DNA of 64,000 bases from Hedera helix (GCA_947179155.2 OX359267.1:44988292-45052291), one strand, 5' to 3'. Positions 1 to 13,327 are shown, counted from the first letter of the stretch. The notes: generated by a model not told the origin, from the sequence alone. A program made the numbers and translations.

Positions 1-292
1 GTGATAGGGTCCGCTGGAGCATCTCCCTTAATGTTTATGGCTACTTTATTGTTGAAGATGTTGTATTCTCTTTTGGGTTTTCCCATAAAAGTTAACTTGG
101 ACAAGGGTGAACAGACTGCAGTGGAGAGGTGTTGGAAATTGACTATTTATCAGTAATTTAGGATTGTAGGCAAGCCTGTTTCCTTTGAGTTACTTGTGAT
201 TTCCATGATTCCATCAGGTTCTATTGTGTAGAGCTAGGGCCTTTTGTTATGAGGAGATCATAAAAAAAAGAACGTTAAACACTGATTTGCAG

Positions 293-3200
293 GATGGAAG
301 AGGCAATACATGCTGAAGGTAACTTACATTTGGTTAAGAGCACTCTTACTAAACGGCTTATCTTTTGTCCCTATTTCCTAATCTTTGTTTTTGTTGAGAA
401 ATTTAGTAGATAAATATTTAGGTTTTCGGAAGGGTGTGATGTTGCTCAGTACATTTTGTTGTCATATAGGGCATGGTGTATGAATGTCATCAGGTGAAAC
501 TTGTTGAGGAACATTAGAAAAGCTTGGAACAACTTCTTCATAATGGATTAGATCAGAGTGCTATATTTAGCTTAGTGATTTACAGTATTCCATTCAAAGA
601 TGCTCAAGTTTGTTATCACACTAGTTCCAAAGAGGACTGGTCCTTGTGACAGTTGTCGTGAAAGCCTTTTTTATTTTACTTTTTGGGGGGTGGGGCGTTG
701 GGTGGGTTATGGGGTTCTTTTGAATAGAAAAATAACGATATTTTGTAAGACTATGATTCAGCTTTAGATATGTGGAATTCTCTGGAGAGGGAGTTTGAGA
801 TTGTAGATTATTTGGTCTATCTTGAGGTTGGGAATGATGATTTTAGATGGACATGACCTCCTTTTTTAGGCTCTTTTATATGAATGTTTCATTTCATTTA
901 ATTGTTTGAATATCCTTGGGACATTTGGAAGATTGATGCTCTAAGATGGCTTACTTAATTACTGTGCAGCATTAACGAGCATTATAGTGATCGCCAGTTT
1001 CAAAAAGTGTGGTTTTGTTATTTTTAACCATTGAAACATGTGTTAGTTTTCAACTGAAACTGTGAAAAAGAAGGGACCATCTCCTTCGATTTTGTTGGAG
1101 GCTATTTATTTATTTTTTAATTCACATTGTGTATATAGATTATAGAGGTTATCCTATGCTCAGAATGCTCTGTGTAGTTGTTTTCTCATTGTTAAAAGGT
1201 TGTGTAGGAAAAGATTGGGCATGTTGTTTGGATGGTTGCATTACTTTGCCTTACATGGACCTTATGTCTAACACATTGAACAATACTGAATTATAAGCTG
1301 AAGCTTGTTGAGGAGTGTTATTTTCCTCCATCTCTTGGGTTTTAGAGATGTTTTTCTAATATTTTAAGCTTTACTATAGGTTGTATCCCTTCTTAGAAAT
1401 CTCACGTCATTCCTACATGTGTTGTCCTAATTTTTGAGAATTCACGGATTTGGATGAGTATTAGGATTTAATCTCTTTTGTCAATATTAATTATAATTCT
1501 AACGAATGTGTTGTCATAAATTACAACTGTAGGATGGTCATCTTCTAGGAAATTCTCTTTTTGACCTGTATGGTAACAAATTGCGTTTTGAAACAAACGT
1601 TTCAAAACATGATACACTCTCGTTCCAGAATATCAAATGTGACGATGCCAATTTTTTCCCACTATTTAAACTAATATTATACAAGCATGATAACAACTTT
1701 GTTTAATGATTTATAAATGAGGATCATCCTCTTATATAGCCCTTGGGGCATACGACCAATGATTAATATCAAATTTAATGGAAAGCTAGGATCGACTATG
1801 TAGAATCATCATTCACTAAAATATCAAGGATATTTATAAAGTATAATAATCACATGAGTAAATTTAGGACACACTATTAGAATTCCTTATATATAAAAGA
1901 AGATTATAGGGATTGCCAATCAATATAGTCAAATGAACGCCTTGTGGGTGTCAAGTAAGCATTGACATAGCATAATTTCAATGAAAATGCTCTTGTTGTG
2001 ACACTATTCTTATAAACAACTTAACTAGTTCTAACTATATCTTTTTAGAAAGCTATTCCCAACGTACTATATTCCGATAAAATGTATTTCGTACCAATTA
2101 AGCGATTCGAAGAAACCTACTGCTACTGTACTTTGTACAACAAAAAGTGTCATTTTCTGTTCCCTATTTCACTCCCTAAGCCACTTCAAACCACGATTTA
2201 GGTAACATTGCTCTGTAACTTATCAATAAAATAAATGACACCTGAATAGTTTAGTATTTGGTGCTATCTTATAAGATGCTAGTTATATGAAGAATCTGTG
2301 CGAAAGAATGTTGAATACTGTTATAAATTCTATGGCTTGTGTTTGTTAATCATTGTATAATATCCATTAAAAATGTAATCTTATTACTTCAATTCAACCT
2401 GAGGCAAGGCCCTCGGCCTTAACTAGTCGAGTTTGGCACTATTCCTTGTTTCTTTCTTTTTTCTCTCCGATTAATTTTTGGCATGGACACTCCTCACTTG
2501 ATTTTGTTTGGAATCCTTGTCCAGTTAATTTCAGGCATTTCCTTTTCCAAATTGTCAGTAAAGTAAAACTACTTGCTTCTTGGGGATACAAGTGTTTCAA
2601 CATTTAATATGGAGTAGTTTTTCTTTCTTCCTTCCTTTCTTTCTTTCTATAAGTTAATTTCCTTCTTCCCTTTTGTTTTGTTATGGTATTATCTTAGAGT
2701 TTTAACTTCAGTTTTGAATTCTTAAAGGTAATGAAGATTGGCATCTAACATCTCAACTTGATTTAGGAAACCTATGACCAGTTGAATGAAGCACTTGCTG
2801 GTACGGACCACTCATGGACTGCTCTCACACTGAAGGTAATGCATGATTTATATGATGGAGATATCATTAACATAAAAGGTCAATCATTTGCAAGACACTA
2901 TTACCTTGTTATCATTCCCTCGTTGGTTTCTGGCTCGATCCATGTATTGACGTGAAGCATTCATCATGATCTGTTTCTACATTTAAAATTTAAAGAGTGG
3001 GATGACCCCATAAAGTCATCACATCCTTCTTCTACCCTACCCCTAATTCGTTTATGGTTTTGATTGAGATTTTATGTTTCTTTTATTTACTTTATCCCTA
3101 AAATTTAGAGTACTAAAGATATATCTTCCTATCTCTCTCACGCCATAAACTGTAAATATAAAAAATTTAGTGTTGGCTAAGGTCTTAATATTATTGTTAA

Positions 3201-3443
3201 TGTCCTTGGGTATAAACAATATTTTTTCAGTCACCTGACATACACTGTCCTTTTTTTTTATTGCAGCTATGCACTGCTTTGGAAACTGCTAACCAACTGG
3301 TCCAGTCTAACAACTCTAATGTTGGCTTGCTATCCGAGAAGATCCAGCAACTCGAGCTAATAATCAAGAGGGGAGATACTGCTGTAGCAGCAGCCAAAGC
3401 CTTCCACAGCTCTCTGAATCAGAAAGAAGGATCTTTCAGTTAA
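293..3443 (+). CDS. C-terminal exons of an unrecognised coiled-coil-like protein (5' partial)
   Basis: Two exons are well supported: 2767-2835 (69 nt, phase 0 at both ends, acceptor TTTAG, donor GGTAATG) and the terminal exon 3267-3443 (acceptor TTGCAG, stop TAA 3441-3443). Together they encode about 81 residues that read in one frame across the intron. The sequence is hydrophilic, rich in L, E, Q and A, and its tail (LLSEKIQQLELIIKRGDTAV) has heptad-like spacing of Leu/Ile, so a short coiled coil is likely. A 26-nt exon at 293-318 (TTTGCAG before, GGTAACT after) would join in frame and is tentative. The N-terminal part lies left of the window, so length and domain content are unknown. I do not recognise the family. 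Small coiled-coil subunits of trafficking or cytoskeletal complexes are possible, but nothing here proves it. Confidence 0.6.
319..2766 (+). other. Large intron of the 5'-partial gene
   Basis: This 2.4-kb stretch lies between the tentative exon 293-318 and the exon at 2767. It is T-rich, has many stops in all frames and shows no exon with convincing splice borders. A short TTCC/TTTC-rich run lies near 2618-2650. Positions 1-292 are likewise probably intronic. Confidence 0.45.
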
Positions 3444-3730
3444 TTTTGCGAACAGTCCATGCCCGATCATTAAAGGTTAGAAAAGACAAATATTTTTTTT
3501 ATAAAAACCGAAAAACGAGAGCATGATTTATAGATCTTTTTTATATCATGTGTTGTATAATCCCATTGTCAGACAACTATGTTTTCAAGTATTGCATCAC
3601 ACTACGGTTTGGACTTGCGTTCAATCTCAGTTGAGTATTTGCTCAAAATTCTTGTTTCCCTAGCACGACTCCACCTTTGCTTGCCAGCACAACATTCAAT
3701 TTGAGGTGTATATGTTTTAAAATTATTGAA
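3444..3730 (+). other. 3' UTR and downstream spacer
   Basis: Sequence after the stop of the first gene. It is AT-rich and non-coding and probably holds the transcript end, but no polyadenylation signal stands out. Confidence 0.35.
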
Positions 3731-5393
3731 ATAAATTCACATCAAAATTTTAGTTTTAAATTTTTGTAAATTAATTAGTATCAAAAGTGAATGAAAGAAA
3801 CGAGGGAGTAATAAATTTTAGTAGTACTAATTAGAGGTACCACAAACAAGTTGATTATGCAATGGGAGTTGGGGACCATTTCATGATTTGCATCACGTCA
3901 CCCTCTTTCTGATAAACACATGTTTTGGTGGTCCATATATCAAGGTTTAGAAATAAAATCCAAACTTGGTTTAAAAAGAAAATGGTTTTGTTTGTATTGA
4001 GTTGTTTCCGAACCTAATCCGAATCATTTGAATTTGGTCCATGTCTAGAAATAAAATCCAAACTTTAGTTTACAATGAATTTTTTTGGTTCGAGTTGCTT
4101 CATATCTAAGCCGAATCTGAATTTGACAACAAGGTGGCTCTTTCGAAGTATAGAAAATGTAAATTATATGTACATACTCTTTTATCACAAAACCATATAT
4201 AACTCCGCAAGTATAGGCTCTTTTATATATATATACAGGACTGATTCATAGTTAAAGTTATAAATTTAAGATTATCTTTATAATAAATTATATATGTCTA
4301 ATTGCAGATCTAACGGTGAAATTTTTTACCTATCCGCACTTTAGTTTGAGGGAGTCTGCACAACTACAGTGTAAAGTCAAAAGTGACCAAAATACCTTCC
4401 AAGATTCGAATTTTAGTAGTGCGAGCAATAACTTTCAAAATATTTAATATATTATTATAATATTAAAAGTAATAACATTTTTATAATATTCTTATCCTCA
4501 CTTTAGTTGTGCGGAAGGTAAATGCACATGACTTAATCTTTCTAACATAGACCTTGTTGAAAATTTCTTTGGCAAATTGTAGTGGTAGAGTGAACACGTA
4601 TTACTCCTAAAAAGTCATAAAATTTAGGTAGCCTCTATAAAAATCAAGGTTACAAGGGAGGGAGTTTATTAATGGTGTCCCCGTTTGATACCTTTAAGTG
4701 GGAGTGAAGTACTGACGGCGTACCCATCGTTTAGTAAAAGTCACTAATCACTTCGAACTTTACTAAAGGATAGCGATTTTGTTTCTATTATCCAGTTTAA
4801 TAGAGTGACCTTTCTCCACGATCAAGAGCTAACTAAATAATCTCAGAGTCTCCTTTGACAGTATATAACATTACAATCTCAAAGATACTTGGACTAAACG
4901 AATTTGTAAATTATATAAATTTTTTTTATACATATGCTTTATGATCAAATAAAATTTGGATTTACCTAACACTTTAAATAGTAGAGCCCTTGCGCTATGA
5001 TCAAAAGTTAACTAAACGATCTCAGTGTCTTCTTTTTACCGTCTATAATATTACAATATTAGAGATACTTAGACTAAACGGATTTACAAATTACATTAGA
5101 ATTATATTTTTTTATACACATACTCTACGATTAAACAAAATTTGGTTCTACCTAACACTTTAGATTTGTATGTAAGTTCTTTTATATCATTTAACAAACT
5201 TTATAAGAACTATACAAAAATTATTTTTACACATAAATGTTCATCATCAAATCAAAATAGGTACTAATAAACTATAAATAATCAACATATAAGTACTAAT
5301 AGGATATGGATATACCCACTCAACCCTGTCCCCAACCCTATTATATATATATGTATAATTATTTTTAATAATCTGAACTTTAGTAGTGCGGAT

Positions 5394-5896
5394 TAAGGGT
5401 GCACAAGAAATTGAAAAAAATTGAAAAATCGACTAAACCGTTAAAAATTCAAACCAAAAAACATAAAATCGAAAAATTGAACATTGTAAAATCGAAAAAT
5501 CGAGACTAGTTCGGTCGGTTTTAGTTTGGCTTCTCAAAAAATCGAAACCGACCGAACAATTTAAAATTATAATATAATTTATATACTTTTCTAACAAATA
5601 TTTATTTTAGTTATAAAACTTAAGATTTAATAAATTTAATTTAGTTATGACAATTAGTTAGACAATTACATTATATGTTTAATGATATACACACTTGATT
5701 TTAAATTAAATTTGAATACAATATTTTAAACTTAACCGCATATGCTTAAGTTTTAATAACCGACTAAACCGACCGATTTAACCGATAACCGATTACGGAG
5801 TAAAAATTTGGATGGTTTTGATTTTTAATTTTTTATAACCGACTTAAATGGTTTGATTATTTTTTTATCAACCAAACCAAACGTTGTGCACCCCTA
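5394..5896. mobile_element. hAT-type non-autonomous element
   Basis: Termini TAAGGGTGCACAA at the left and the inverse of TAGGGGTGCACAA at the right. The flanks GTGCGGAT (5386-5393) and GTGTGAAT (5897-5904) fit an aged 8-bp target duplication (6 of 8 match), which is the hAT hallmark. The interior is rich in repeated ATCGAAAAA and ACCGACTAAACCG motifs and codes for nothing. Confidence 0.7.
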
Positions 5897-6380
5897 GTGT
5901 GAATGACAAATGTGATTTTTGGCACTTTTACAATCTACACTATTAAAGTGTAAGTGTCCCTATACTATGGTGCAAATGGGATATTATCTTTACCGTTAGA
6001 TACACGATTAGACAACTATGATATATTGTAAAGAAAATTTTAAGTTTATAATGTTGGTTATGAATTAACCTATATATATTTGAGAATATTATACGTTTAT
6101 GAGTAGTTTATTTTAAACACATCTTATTTAATTCATAAACATTGTATTTGAGATCCAAATGCAATGTTCCAAAAATAATGCGATGCATTTCAGCATTTGA
6201 ACCTCAAAATATACCAAACATTATCTCTATAAACGCTCACCGGTAGCCGAAGATACCGCGAGATCTCCATTAAGTTATCTTGTGAGCGTTGTTTGGGAAT
6301 ATTACATTTGAGAGTTCAATGTACTTTATTTCATAAAGATAAGAATTTTGTAATAAGCTTCAGATTAATAAACATATAAA

Positions 6381-6382
<2 letters not shown>

Positions 6383-6468
<86 letters not shown>
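6383..6468. repeat. Compound microsatellite (CT)n(TA)n
   Basis: About 28 bp of CT repeats runs directly into about 57 bp of TA repeats. Frames read across it on the minus strand give only IYIYIY/RERERE low-complexity peptide and are not genes. Confidence 0.95.
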
Positions 6469-6473
<5 letters not shown>

Positions 6474-7276
6474 AACAAAGCATCTGGCGTGGAAAAAAGG
6501 CAAAAATAAACTTTTCAGTATGTGCATGCGGCTTGGAATTCTAGATGAACATTTAACTTTATGTTTGGAATAGCGAATCTTTGTATTCATAGTATCCTCA
6601 TTTGGTTCTTGAAGATACCCTAAATTATAGTAGTACTTTTAAAAAGATGGAAAAACTAACACAAAAAATTTCATAGGTGTAGTCTAAAATGGGATAAAAA
6701 CTTTAAAACTGGAGTATATGTTTTTCACATCTAAATCATTCTGTTCCTGGTGTACTTGATTTCCAATGGTTATTACAAATTTAAAATATTTTGGCTCTCA
6801 GTCAAAGAATTTGGAAATAATTTTTCCAGGATGATCTCATTCAAGATCTTCGAGGAGCCAGAGTCAATTCTTTCTCCGCCAATTTTTTCTTGTCGAGCCT
6901 CTCAACTAGTGAAATTAGTTTTGATTGTAGCAATGACAGGCAGAGACGAAGGCACACTATACAGTACGGGGTTAATTGACCTCACTGATTTTTTTTTTAT
7001 ATATATAATATATGACAAATTTAAGTTTTTTTTAAGTGTAATAAATAAATTGACCCCATTGAGATTTTAATTTTTTTTATTGTGCGGGGTCAAATTAAGT
7101 TTTTTTTAATAATTTTCTCAATCTCATATCACTTGTATTTCTTTGTATATGCATCTCTCTCTGATCTTCTTAAATAAATAATAATTTAATTTATATTATT
7201 TGTTTTAAATAATTAAGGTATCTAGTATTTATGAATAAATTTGTGATTAAAAAAATTTATTAGGTGTTGATAAGAA

Positions 7277-7329
<53 letters not shown>
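7277..7329. repeat. (AT)n microsatellite
   Basis: About 52 bp of uninterrupted AT dinucleotides in an AT-rich spacer. The surrounding stretch 6721-7473 holds no recognisable gene. Confidence 0.95.
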
Positions 7330-7330
<1 letters not shown>

Positions 7331-7473
7331 CCAGAAAATACAAAATTAAAATTACCCCAAAAAAATGGTCAGCGCCCCGAAGCTATCCACTCTTAACATA
7401 ATCTGGCTTCGTCACTAGTTACAGGTCGATGTCTATAGAACTTGAACACATGACCAAGACTTAGACCAGTGAT

Positions 7474-9790
7474 TACGTGATCATAGTGCCATACACGAAC
7501 TTTTTATCTCTACACAACTAAAATATTTTGAGTTACACACAAGCGCCCATTTAACTTTGATCTTAATTAAATTGTCAAATCCTAAAAGATCAAAATTATG
7601 AAATGAGTTTATTTTAATTTTCAAAATAATAATTTTGTGTTTTTAATTAATTTATGATATTAATTATTGTATTAATCAAAATTACATAAATTCACATTTA
7701 TTTTGAAATTTAATTTTTTACAAATTAATTAGAAAAAAATAATTAATTATGACTCATTTTTGTCAAATGGAGGGAATAATAAGTACAATATTATTAATTC
7801 AAAAATTAAAATAAATTCATATCAAAATTAAATTTTAAAATTTTGCGTACAAGGTACTGCAAACATGATTTATACGAGGACAGTTGGGACCATTGCATCA
7901 TGTCACGCTCTTTCTGTTGATGATAAACACAAAATTGTGGTCCAAAATATCAATGTCTAGAAATAAATTCAAAACTTTGTTTAAAATAAAAATGGTTTTG
8001 TTTGGATTGAGTTGCTTTCATATGTAAGCCGAATCAATAACTATAATTATATATAATACTATATTTAAAAAAATGTATTTAATAATTTAATAATTTTATT
8101 AAGTTATTTTGGTTGATCATAAGTCACTATCGAGTGATTACCGAGTCAATTTAAAGACTATTTTTATAAATATGTATTTATGACATAATTTGAAAAACTA
8201 ATGGATAAGGAAATACTACTCTTAGGTTCAAATTATTCAATATATAAAAAATTAATTAATAACAACTCTAAATTAACGTTATAGAATTTATTAGTCAATA
8301 TAAAAATGTATATTATACATTAAAACAAGGGTTCAAAAATCAAAACATAATTTATTTGTTTACATTGATTTTTGTATAAAATATAATTTAAAAAATATAA
8401 ATTTTATAAAAAGCTCGTACCTTACACGGTTAGCAATCTATTAATTTGAATTTGACAACATGCTGGCTTTTCCTAATACAGAAAATCTAAATTTGAAGAT
8501 TTATTAAGGCGCCAAAATTTCATTGAGGATTTTCCATTAAGTCAGTCATATGAGAGCTCAAAATCCTGAGATCTACTTGTTATTTTGTCAGTGTTGTTAT
8601 GGAATATTGCATTTTAGGGTTCATTGTACCTTTAATTCATAAACATAAGAAATTGTAACAAACTTCAAATAAATATATAAATTGTTCTATATAAAAATAA
8701 AATTTTCAATATGTGCATGCGGCTTTGAATTCTAGATTAACATTTAATTTTTTAGTTGGTACAACTAATCTCCATATAGTAGTAGTATCCTCATTTGGCT
8801 CTTGAATGCAATATTATTGCCTAAATCATAATTTTAAAAAGATGTTTCCTCCCTTCCTTTTCAATTGACGTTTTATGAAAAAAAATATTTTTAAATATAA
8901 CAAATGCTTTATCTAATTAGTCAAAATAAGTATAAAATCTTAATATCTTTCCTTTAGAAATTTATTAGAAAAGATAATAAATGTTTAGTTGGACTAATTT
9001 TTTTATTTATTTTTAATTATTGATGATAGGTGCCGAAATCTTAACATTGGTAAGATACCCATACCTCTTCGTTTTTCAAATTTCATGAATAATGTATCTC
9101 CAACTTTATAAATAAGAGAATAAAACTTGAAAAAACAAAAAGACATGGGTAAGAAATTTCATATCTTTTGTTTTTCGAATTTCTTGAATGCGTTGATAAG
9201 ATATCATTATGAACTTTTATAAAATATATTCCATTTTATAACTTTTTCGAGAATTCAATAATTTTTATACATAGTTAGTTGTTAAAATTCTGTGATCAAA
9301 TACAAAATAAACAATAGCATAATAATTTACAGAATTCAAAATAATCTAAATAAAAATCAGAGTAATTGTTCAAATATATAATAATAGTAAATTTTTATTT
9401 TGTAGACAGTATAAGTACAACTAAATAAACCTCGTGTCTCAGCACGGGTTAATAGACTAGACTTAATATTTAATATGGGGATAGTATTGTAAATTAACCC
9501 CTAAATGGCTTCTTGAAATTTACGGAGGATAGATGAAAAAGAATAAACTTTACTTTCATAGGTTTAGGCTAAAATGGGATTAAAACCGAAAGAAGAAATA
9601 ATTAAGTACCAAACTACTTGTTTGAAGGATTTAAATTTTCTAAAATACTTAGAATAAATCGTTCTTTTCTATAGGCAATTGATAATATTAAAATAATATT
9701 TATAGTGGTGGTGCAAATATTCAATTGCGATATTTTTACATTTATTTTAATATTAATTTAAATTTTTAACTATATTTATTGATCTGATAA
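7474..9790 (+). repeat. Block copy B (uninterrupted copy)
   Basis: This segment matches, in inverted orientation, 43708-46480 continued by 25680-25855. It also matches block A directly. It keeps the sequence continuous where the inverted copy is split by the retrotransposon nest, so it documents the empty site (around 9590-9610). It is non-coding. A Helitron-like tract lies inside at 9230-9460. Confidence 0.75.
9230..9460 (+). mobile_element. Helitron-like short element
   Basis: The right end carries CTCGTGTCTCAGCACGGG (a small hairpin) followed by TTAATAGACTAG, the hairpin-plus-CTAG arrangement of plant Helitron 3' ends. The left end reads TCCATTTTATAAC, consistent with a Helitron TC start. 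The interior (231 bp in all) is non-coding. The usual A/T insertion dinucleotides are not clean, so the borders are approximate. Confidence 0.5.
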
Positions 9791-10597
9791 TATAATTATT
9801 ATTTTGACATTATCAACTATTTATTTTTTTTTATTTTTATTTTTTTAAAAAAGAAGTTCACAATCCCAAATTTTCTGATCGCATAATAAGTACCTTCTAA
9901 TCTTCCATAACGGAAACCATTAATAATTACAAAGAGTGTGCCAGACATGAACAGCCAATTAATCAGTGTCTAGCTAATCCGAATGAATGCTGAAAATAAC
10001 TTCCAATATTTCTTAATAATGAAATATTTGTCTTTTATCTACATAAAACACCTTAATTACGCCTCTTGGACCACAAAAAAAATTATATTAACATTTTTCC
10101 TTTTTATAAAAAAATTTAATTATATATATATATACTCTCCAAACAATATATACTCTCCAAACAAGACAACACATACATATCATTATATCAATCATATATA
10201 GCCCTCCAATGTTAATGGTCCCTGCAGACACAGTGATATCAGTTGCCTTTCATTCTTATTTAATAATTCTTGATCCTTATCAATTCTATTAATTAATTAA
10301 TTAATTAGTTGTCCATGACCTGTTAAGGAAAGAGTATCATAACGAGGTTAGAATGATTGCCAAGATACCGGACAACATGGTATTATTGGCATTTGCGGAG
10401 CTAATAATCTGATACTTTGGCTTGTGTGTCTGTTGGAAAACATGGCTTAATTTTGTTACTAATGTAATTAAAGAATTATATTTTAATAAAAAATATAATA
10501 ATAGTATAGCACTAGGCCCTACGGGCTAGGGTTAGGGCTAGTAAGCCATTGAAACAATTAGGTTGGTAGAGATATACATCTGGCAATGAAATATGTC
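9791..10597. other. AT-rich spacer
   Basis: I see no gene here. A short direct duplication of ATATACTCTCCAAACAA occurs near 10128-10160, and an (ATTA)n tract near 10290-10305. Confidence 0.4.
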
Positions 10598-11416
10598 AGA
10601 GAAATGCTAACTGCCCTTTTATAAACTGTCCACATATCGAAGGTGATTTAATGACTAAAAAAATTAATTAACTTTATAAATGTTATTAATTTAATTAAAA
10701 TATTATTTTTTAAATAGATTAATTATTGTATTTTTAAAAAAAAAATCAGAATACTTAAAAATTAAACTATTTTTATTGAGTTAGTTATTGATGTGAATGC
10801 TGATGTATAATTTTTTAAAAATATATATATGAGATAGCTGTTGATATGTAAGTTTAATTTTTTTTAAATTACCAAAATATTAACTGAATAAAAATATTTT
10901 TTTTAATTGCAGAAATATTTGCTCAGTAAAAAAAATAAAAAAATTAGTTGCAATAAATAATATTTTTTAAATATAGTAACTTTTAGTTTTAAAAATGTAA
11001 TTAAATACTCTCTATATTTTTTTCCTGCTTAGTTTGTTTACACCTATAATTAAATACTCTCTATTTTGAATTAGAAAATTATTTTTAATTTTTTAAAAGT
11101 AAATTAATATAATTTATTTAAATTTTAAAAATAATAAATTTTATCTTACTAACGTTATCCGGATTCCAATTTGAATAAGTCTAGACACACTACATCCGAA
11201 CACACTCAATTATTAAAAAGTGGAGTCTAGCACGAAAATTCGAGTCAGGCCTTTTCATAGGTGACATCCATTTAGTGTTCTATGTTGTCTTCGAATGTAG
11301 TAAATGAGGTATTGTCCTTTCAATTTTTCAAAAATTAGAAAAGATGGGAAAAGAAGTTATATTATTTGTGATGGAATTGGAATCATCTTCTTAAATTCCC
11401 TTGTGTAGAATATGCC

Positions 11417-11718
11417 ATGAAGAATAATTTGAGAGCTGTAAAGAGCTTGGAAGCTCCTTGTTCTTGTTCTGGAACTGCCAAGGTTTGTACCAATCAATCA
11501 AAGGAAAATAAATTTATTTTCCCTTCTTCATATGGGTTGTCTTCTTAATCATCTGGGATTAATTGACTTTTCTTCATATGGGTTGTCTTCTTAATCATCT
11601 GGGATTAATTGACTTGCTTGATAAAAAATTTTGTTGTCAGCTTGCATACAGAGATAGTGTAATGAAAAGGGCAATACAATTTGTGAAATTTGCTTACAGG
11701 TTTGAATTTTTCAAGTAA
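11417..11718 (+). pseudogene. Small two-exon gene fragment inside the long-TIR element
   Basis: ATG at 11417 opens 22 codons to 11482, followed by a GT donor (AAG|GTTTGTACC). An acceptor TTGTTGTCAG ends at 11640, and the frame continues in phase through 11718 (TAA). The predicted peptide is 47 aa, basic, with a Cys pair (APCSCSGTAK). An alternative donor, CTTACAG|GTTTGA at 11699/11700, would make the second exon internal. I do not recognise the peptide. A two-codon upstream ATG-CCA-TGA sits at 11412. It could be a captured host fragment, a young small gene, or chance. The intron contains an exact 46-bp tandem duplication. Confidence 0.3.
11524..11615. repeat. 46-bp tandem duplication
   Basis: Two adjacent identical copies of a 46-bp unit beginning TTCTTCATATGGG and ending TTAATTGACTT. 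It lies in the putative intron of the small fragment. Confidence 0.9.
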
Positions 11719-12752
11719 TTTTTTTTTAATCTTTTGTTGTTGATGTTTTGTTTGGTATCCTACATCCAAAAAAAATAATATTTTTTTAATTGTAATTAAT
11801 AATATATTTTAAATAAGTAACTTTCCGTTTTAAAAATGTAATTAAATACTCTCTCTATATTTTTTTTTCCTTTCAGTTTGTTTACGACTATAATTAAATA
11901 CTCTCTCTATATTAAATTATAAAATTATTATTAACTTTTTAAAAAATAATTTTTAAAAAATAAATTAATATAATTTATTTAAAATTTAAAAATAATAAAT
12001 TTTATAATTAATAATACCGAAATACTAATTAAGCTTCGAATTTCTGGTTGTCTCCTCCTTGAATTTTCATTCCAACTCTGTGTTTTTGGTGTTTATGAAT
12101 TGAATTAGTCCAGCTCTATTTTGTCTTTTAACTTTTGGGATTTTCTAAATTTGTCTTTTTTATTTATTTTTGAATAAATTTTAATCAATCTTTTTTCCTA
12201 TGTGTTTTGTACACCAATTTTAGGAAGAAAAGAAACTGTTTTTGTCTTTCTCGTACTAGGTTTTCTTTAATTTAAGACTTAAGTTAGGGACTTCGAAAAC
12301 CAAGACTTAAAAATGTAATTAAATACTCTCTCATTATTTTTAAAATGAAAAGTTATTGTATTTAACAAATATTATTAATTGTAACTAAAAAAATATTATT
12401 TTTTATTGAACAAATATTTCTGCAATTAAATATATATATATACACACACACACTGAGCGAATATTTATGTAATTTTAAAAAGTTAAAATTACATATCAAT
12501 AGCCAAATCAACAGCTACCTCATATAATTTTTTTTAAAAATTACTCATCAACAGTCACTTCAACAACCACTTCAATAAAAGTTAACCATGGTTTGATTTC
12601 TAGATATTTTGAAAGGATTTTCAAAAATATAATGATTAATCTGTTAAAAAAATAACATATTTATTAAATTGATAATACTTGTAAAGTATGTTGTTTTTTT
12701 TATCACTAAGTCTATCGAAGGCTTATAAAGGTTGTCTAGAAGGTTAAATACA

Positions 12753-13265
12753 CTCTAAAATCATGTTCGTTTAAAAATAATTTATTTTAAACTTAACTTA
12801 TTTCACTTATAAATACAGAACTTAAATAAATTTCATCAAAAATGATACACTAACTTTGGTGCGTTTGAAATTTTAAATGCACCAAACAAACACTATGTTA
12901 GATTTATAAAAAGGTATTTGTAACTCAAAATCAATTAGTTAGGATAAAAATTGACCATATATTAGATATATTTTCTCAAGTTATTCGTTATGGAACAAAT
13001 TATATACTTTAACAAGCTACTTTTTGCAAAAGCTGTAAGCATAGATAACCATCGTAAAAATTACAAACACTAGTAACCAAAAATAGTGCGTTAATTTGAA
13101 CCAAATGAAATAAGTTGATTTAATTATATAAGTTGTAGTAGTAATATGCTGCTTTCTATTGACATGCAAACTCAGTAAATTGAGAAAGGAAGAGTATACA
13201 TGTAATATGATGTGGTTAATTTTATTTGAATTAGTGAGCCACACACACACAGACATACATACATG

Positions 13266-13327
<62 letters not shown>

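Larger units (their letters stand above)
3730..6720 (+). repeat. Diverged block copy A (oldest copy)
   Basis: Segments 3834-4030, 4110-4140, 6270-6370 and 6500-6710 match, in order and in the same orientation, the block at 7474-9790. Shared pieces include GGTTTTGTTTGGATTGAG-like and GTGCATGCGGCTTTGAATTC-like stretches. The matches are imperfect and separated by insertions, including a hAT-type MITE at 5394-5896 and the (CT)n(TA)n array. No coding frame is conserved between copies. The unit looks like non-coding repeated DNA or an old transposon body of unknown class. Confidence 0.6.
10598..12752. mobile_element. Long-TIR Mutator-like element, Pack-MULE candidate
   Basis: Sequence at about 10600-10985 is matched in inverted orientation by about 12340-12750. 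The shared pieces include CCTTTATAA..TTCGA near the ends, TTTCTGCAATTAAA, and the stretch around ACATATCAACAGCTA. Imperfect arms of this length around a non-repeated core are typical of Mutator-like elements. No transposase is present. The core holds a spliced-looking gene fragment (11417-11718). A second copy of part of the left arm (about 10983-11140) recurs directly at 11820-12005. I could not define a clean 9-bp target duplication. Confidence 0.5.

Noticed and set aside
6360..6590. 76-codon minus-strand frame across the microsatellite
   Set aside because: Most of the peptide is translated CT/TA repeat.
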